A stretch of DNA of 37,945 bases from positions 1 through 37,945 of the forward strand of contig JAUWBH010000037.1 of NCBI GenBank assembly GCA_030605085.1, read 5' to 3'. This stretch comes from Promethearchaeota archaeon. Lineage in GTDB: Archaea > Asgardarchaeota > Lokiarchaeia > Sigynarchaeales > SOKP01. Positions 34,864-37,945 of this stretch are shown one piece after another. The position numbers and the translations under genes are program-made. The notes beneath the pieces are model-generated. The model ran no database searches and was not told where the DNA came from. It was given only the letters and a program-made list of their open reading frames with translations. How positions within the stretch are numbered: position 1 is the stretch's first letter; every line of letters begins with the position of its first letter.

Positions 34864-35211
34864 TTATTTCTTGGCAAATGGCTCAAGATCTATCTGTTTA
34901 AATATTGAATCACCTTTTTCTAGCATACCAAGAAAATTCCACTCACCTTCATCAACCTGTCCTCTATTTCCATATTTTGACGCCATATCGTACAATCGAT
35001 TGAAATTTTCATAGTGTAAAGCGACTCTGTTTTCTGCGTAATCGCGCGCACTCCAAGTCGTAATTAAGAATTGCCAATCTGAGCTTTCTAAAAGTAATAG
35101 CTCTCTAGCTAATTGTTTTAATATCTTTTTCAAATTTTCGTCAGCAACATTTTTATATTTTGCTATAATCTCTTCGCTCTTAGCTTTTATTCTTATATCT
35201 TTATTCGTAAT
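34864..35211 (-). pseudogene. truncated C-terminal copy of the GH57 branching enzyme
   Basis: The open frame (116 codons to the stop TAG at 35212-35214) matches the last 115 residues of the GH57 gene at 35642: KKILKQLARE, SSDWQFL-x-TTWSARDYAENR and ALHYENFNRLY are shared, with substitutions elsewhere. The catalytic barrel is missing, so it cannot be active. No ATG lies at the 5' end; only an internal TTG (35131-35133) could start an 89-residue peptide. It has the same orientation as the larger copy and is separated from it by a winged-helix gene, so it is the stump of a tandem duplication. Confidence 0.85.
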
Positions 35212-35398
35212 CTAGTAAAAAATTTAATAAGAGTGGTTTGCTATATTTTTATGGGAGTCATTCTTCTTCTTTATGTTTTAATTGGGGTAAATAAAACGAA
35301 GAACTAATTCTCTATAAATTATAGAAGAATATTCAGGAGGGCAAAAAGAGTTTTCCCGTATTTTCCATAAACAGTTAGGTGAAAACCAAAAGAAAGTC

Positions 35399-35632
35399 TT
35401 GCAACTATTAAAGCAAAATGGAGATTTATTTCTTAAAGATATTAAAAGTAATATCAGAGATTTAACAGAAGATATGATTTGGAGTGCTATCAAAGGATTA
35501 TTTAGGAGAGATTTGATAGGAGCGGATGAAGAATTTAATCAAAAAGCAAATAGAATAACAAGAAAATATTATATTACTGAAAAGGGTATTAATGTTTTGA
35601 AAGACCATTGGACTAAACCTAAACTTGGTTAG
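35399..35632 (+). CDS. winged-helix DNA-binding protein, 5' end uncertain
   Basis: The frame encodes a winged helix: LQLLKQNGDLFLKDIKSNI, then LTEDMIWSAIKGLFRRDLIG (recognition region) and a wing ending RKYYITEKGINVLKD. The same frame stays open and protein-like upstream to about 35321 (FHKQLGENQKKV), but has no ATG, GTG or TTG before the TTG at 35399. A strong AGGAGG (35335-35340) lies within that upstream part with no standard start after it. A 15-bp near-palindrome (TCTATAAATTATAGA, 35311-35325) could be a promoter or operator. The gene is read opposite to the flanking GH57 copies and sits between them. It may have lost its proper start. Confidence 0.55.
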   Translation: MQLLKQNGDLFLKDIKSNIRDLTEDMIWSAIKGLFRRDLIGADEEFNQKANRITRKYYITEKGINVLKDHWTKPKLG

Positions 35633-35641
35633 ACTTGTTTC

Positions 35642-37261
35642 TTAGGGGATAAAAGGTGTTAGATCAATCTCTGGAAATATGTTATCATTTGTTTCAAGAG
35701 TACCTAAAAAATGCCATTCTTCCTCATCAATATCCTCTCCACTTCCGTATCTTTCAGCCATTGCGTATAATCTATTGAAATTTTCATAATGTAGAGCTAC
35801 TCTATTTTCGGCATAATCTCTTGCTGACCATGTAGTCATTAAAAATTGCCAGTCTGAGCTTTGTAGTAATAGTGATTCTCTTGCTAACTGTTTTAAAATT
35901 TTTTTTAAATTCTCATCCTTAGTTCTTCCATATTTCGTCATGATTTTCTCAATCTTGTCCTCCGCGTCATAAACCAATCTCCAAGTCCATATCGTCCATT
36001 CATTTAACCAAACCCAATGACTTGAGCCTTGACCCCAACTTCCTTCAATAATTTGAACAACCTTATTTGGAGGATTCTTTTCTACATATAATCTTGTATT
36101 TGTTAGCTCTATTTCGGGATCGTCTTCCAACCATCGTAATACTCTTGCTAGCCACCAATTCCCTTCAAACCACCAATGCCCTAACAATTCACAGTCGTAT
36201 GGAGCAACAATAATTCCTTTTCTATTAAATTTATTTTTAAAGTTTCTCAGTATCTCTTTAATAAGATTCAGATAATGACTAGCATTCTCATCTAATTTTC
36301 CAGGAATGTCATCAGGCCAATATAACATTTTAGCACCCAGGTCTACTTTTGCTCCAGTAACTTTCCAATATCTCAATCCTCCAGGATAGTGTTTTTTGTG
36401 AAAATCGAGATATTCGGAACAGCCAGGGTATCCATGTTCCCCGCTCCATACTACAATCCCCGTTTTTTCATCTCGCGTAAAGAATCCAACGGGAGAGGGA
36501 GTTGATGGATCAGTTGACACTAAATACATTTCATATTGTGATTTTTCAAAGGATGTTGGGATTTCTTCGTATTGCGAAGCGAATTGCTTCCATAATTCCT
36601 TTAGTAGCGGAAATCTTGCAGCATACACTCCTTGAGACTTCCCACCTAACAACAATGAAGTATCTATAAAGAAATATTTTAAACCGTTCTTGGCGAGAAA
36701 ATATTCTACTCCAGGTCGTTCATATTCCTCTCCAGAAATAGGATTTTTCCATCGATAACCTGGACGATATCCGCATTCTGGAAGCCAAACGCCAGTTGGA
36801 ACCCTCCCAAAATGATGCTTATAATTATCTACGGCAGTTTTAAATTGAGCGTCAATTGAAGTCTCCTTAGAAAGTAATGGATTATAACCATGAGTCGCAC
36901 TGCATGTGATTATATCAATCAAATCCATATCCTGAAGGTTTTTAAACGCACCTACAATATCTTTTTTGTATCTATGAACGAAATCCTCTTTAACACGCTC
37001 GAAAAACTCTTGCCACCATTTTGTAAGCTTAATTCTGCCTTTCTCGAATTTATTTTTTGTAAAATCATCGTAATCGTATAAAGCAGCAGATATTTTTTCG
37101 TCTAAGTAGCCTAAAAAGTCATTAATGAAAGTTGGATGCCGAAGCATTTCGCATAATACAGGTGTAAGGCCTATAGTTAACTTAGGATGATATCCATCGT
37201 CTACAAGTTTGTATAGTTCTTGAAGAAGAGGAATATAAGTTTCAGCAGCAGCTTCATTCAC
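35642..37261 (-). CDS. GH57 1,4-alpha-glucan branching enzyme, main open frame
   Basis: The 539 residues after a GTG at 37261 match GH57/DUF1957 branching enzymes: EAAAETYIPLL, nucleophile in GVWLPECGY (Glu 203 counted from the upstream ATG), and acid/base in APYDCELLGHWWFEG (Asp 397). The C-terminal helical domain is complete (GQGSSHWVWLNEWT, SSDWQFLMTTWSARDYAENR). The enzyme would cut alpha-1,4 chains and rejoin them as alpha-1,6 branches in glycogen. The frame continues upstream of GTG and is interrupted by a TAA inside a short insertion. A product that starts at GTG lacks the first beta strand with its HSH motif, so activity is doubtful unless the stop is bypassed. Confidence 0.85.
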   Translation of the reverse strand: MNEAAAETYIPLLQELYKLVDDGYHPKLTIGLTPVLCEMLRHPTFINDFLGYLDEKISAALYDYDDFTKNKFEKGRIKLTKWWQEFFERVKEDFVHRYKKDIVGAFKNLQDMDLIDIITCSATHGYNPLLSKETSIDAQFKTAVDNYKHHFGRVPTGVWLPECGYRPGYRWKNPISGEEYERPGVEYFLAKNGLKYFFIDTSLLLGGKSQGVYAARFPLLKELWKQFASQYEEIPTSFEKSQYEMYLVSTDPSTPSPVGFFTRDEKTGIVVWSGEHGYPGCSEYLDFHKKHYPGGLRYWKVTGAKVDLGAKMLYWPDDIPGKLDENASHYLNLIKEILRNFKNKFNRKGIIVAPYDCELLGHWWFEGNWWLARVLRWLEDDPEIELTNTRLYVEKNPPNKVVQIIEGSWGQGSSHWVWLNEWTIWTWRLVYDAEDKIEKIMTKYGRTKDENLKKILKQLARESLLLQSSDWQFLMTTWSARDYAENRVALHYENFNRLYAMAERYGSGEDIDEEEWHFLGTLETNDNIFPEIDLTPFIP

Positions 37262-37384
37262 CCAAGATGTTCCATGAGGCCAAATTTCGGATTATATAAG
37301 AAATTTATACGATTCTCCGTGATTTAAAACCCATGGCAAATGAGAATGAAGCACTAGGGTAAATGATCCTAATTTTTCTGTCAT
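37262..37384 (-). pseudogene. interrupted 5' end of the GH57 branching enzyme with in-frame TAA
   Basis: From ATG at 37382-37384 the frame gives the normal family N-terminus (SFTLVLHSHLPWVLNHG), then codons for ESYKFLI, a TAA at 37292-37294 and SEI. It returns to the conserved WPHGTSWVNEA in the same frame. Family members go directly from HG-x to WPHG, so about ten codons look inserted. The insert includes the self-complementary TATA-like TTATATAA (37292-37299), which lies about 30 bp before the GTG at 37261 and could act as a promoter for a shortened protein. Confidence 0.72.
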
Positions 37385-37767
37385 TTTTTCGTTTTAAATA
37401 ATTAAATACTTAATTTTAAAATCTGCTTTATTTATAGAAAAGTAAATTTCCAAATATAGTTTTTGAAATCTTAAGATTCATGGTTTATTATTTTATTGTT
37501 CTTCCCTAAAAAGCAACATACATTAGAGATAACTCATTAGGAATAATTATGACCCTTTAATAAATAGGATAGACTAACATCAATTAGTAAAGGGAAAACT
37601 AAAACACAAAATAAACAAATTATTATAAAATTCTTTAACAATTTTTAGCAAGTTTAATAAAATTAATGATGATATGATTTTTGATATCTAAATATTAGAC
37701 AATATTCACTTTTTGGCTAATTTTATTAAGAAAGGATCAATTATAAAATAGCCGTTTTTTTTGTTTT
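37385..37767. other. spacer upstream of the GH57 gene
   Basis: AT-rich, with no ORF of note and no recognised RNA or repeat. It should contain the promoter of the GH57 gene. Confidence 0.45.
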
Positions 37768-37945
37768 CTACTCTGACATCACCCAATTCTCCATGTTTGG
37801 TAGCTCTATCAGTTTTAGATTATTAATATAGAAGCTACCTCGTACATTCCGAGCTATTCGGATATCATCTAGTATTTCTGGATCATTTCGAACTATTATA
37901 AAGGCACGGATGCGCCGCTCGACCGTTTCTATGGTTTTCGGACCA
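37768..37945 (-). CDS. C-terminal end of a gene running off the window
   Basis: A leftward frame is open from the window edge to TAG at 37768-37770 and gives 58 residues (RRIRAFIIVRNDPEILDDI, then ARNVRGSFYINNLKLIELP). The alternation of strands and a helix looks like a small alpha-beta domain, perhaps of the ferredoxin-fold regulator kind. Codon usage is more GC-rich than in the spacer. I cannot name the family. Confidence 0.5.
   Translation of the reverse strand, partial: GPKTIETVERRIRAFIIVRNDPEILDDIRIARNVRGSFYINNLKLIELPNMENWVMSE

Noticed and set aside
37292..37294. Stop codon recoding (pyrrolysine or selenocysteine) in the GH57 gene
   Set aside because: The codon is TAA, which neither system uses, and it lies in an insertion absent from the family pattern.
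37293..37308. A 16-base match to 6534-6549 (TATATAAGAAATTTAT), suggesting that the GH57 insertion came from another promoter
   Set aside because: The sequence is a TATA-type AT-rich string, so chance similarity of promoters explains it better than transfer.
1..37945. CRISPR arrays, tRNA or rRNA genes, insertion sequences
   Set aside because: I found no regularly spaced repeats, no T-loop-type motifs with cloverleaf potential, and no transposase-like protein or terminal inverted repeats.

Overview
The window reads as chromosomal DNA of an AT-rich archaeon, most likely an Asgard (Promethearchaeota, Lokiarchaeia-like) lineage. This is an inference from content. It has several eukaryote-style small GTPases in unusual fusions (Rab-like with leucine-rich and TPR repeats, Rag/Gtr-like with a roadblock-like tail, Arf-like with a longin-like head). 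It also has a longin-ACT protein, an alpha-SNAP-like TPR protein, a VWA protein with two RING/PHD-like zinc modules, an archaeal CO dehydrogenase alpha subunit (CdhA) and an MtrH-like methyltransferase. Promoters look archaeal (TATA-like boxes), TTG and GTG starts occur, and I saw no tRNA, rRNA, CRISPR array or transposase.

Layout. 0-4 kb: a cysteine-rich membrane protein, an iron-sulfur flavoprotein, a U32 protein and Pcm. 4-12 kb: a GH57 4-alpha-glucanotransferase, divergent from a pseudo-Rab-LRR-TPR fusion, an amidohydrolase-like/YjbQ fusion and a maltokinase-like kinase. 12-14 kb: two DNA-binding regulators, each behind a palindromic operator candidate. 14-21 kb: a radical SAM enzyme, an alpha-SNAP-like TPR protein, a ribbon-helix-helix remnant, a tandem treble-clef putative nuclease, an MtrH homologue and the VWA-RING protein. 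22-29 kb: the Rag-like GTPase, CdhA, a frameshifted V4R gene, a longin-Arf GTPase and a zinc-ribbon protein with 23-residue Trp repeats. 29-38 kb: a nitroreductase, several broken gene pieces, an RHH regulator, the longin-ACT protein, a sugar-nucleotide transferase and a GH57 branching enzyme with an in-frame stop, plus a truncated copy of its 3' end.

Two themes stand out. The first is storage polysaccharide: glucanotransferase, maltokinase, nucleotidyltransferase and branching enzyme could build and mobilise a glycogen-like glucan. CdhA and MtrH point to Wood-Ljungdahl/methyl-transfer metabolism, although their usual partner subunits are not here. The second is eukaryote-like regulation: GTPases, longin/roadblock domains and the VWA-RING protein, scattered rather than in one operon.

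The right-hand third is rich in gene wreckage: two frameshifted genes, an internal stop, a truncated GH57 paralogue, a duplicated 3' tail and two tandem duplications next to start codons. All apparent frameshifts have the size of one lost base, so read or assembly error must be excluded before calling this genome decay.
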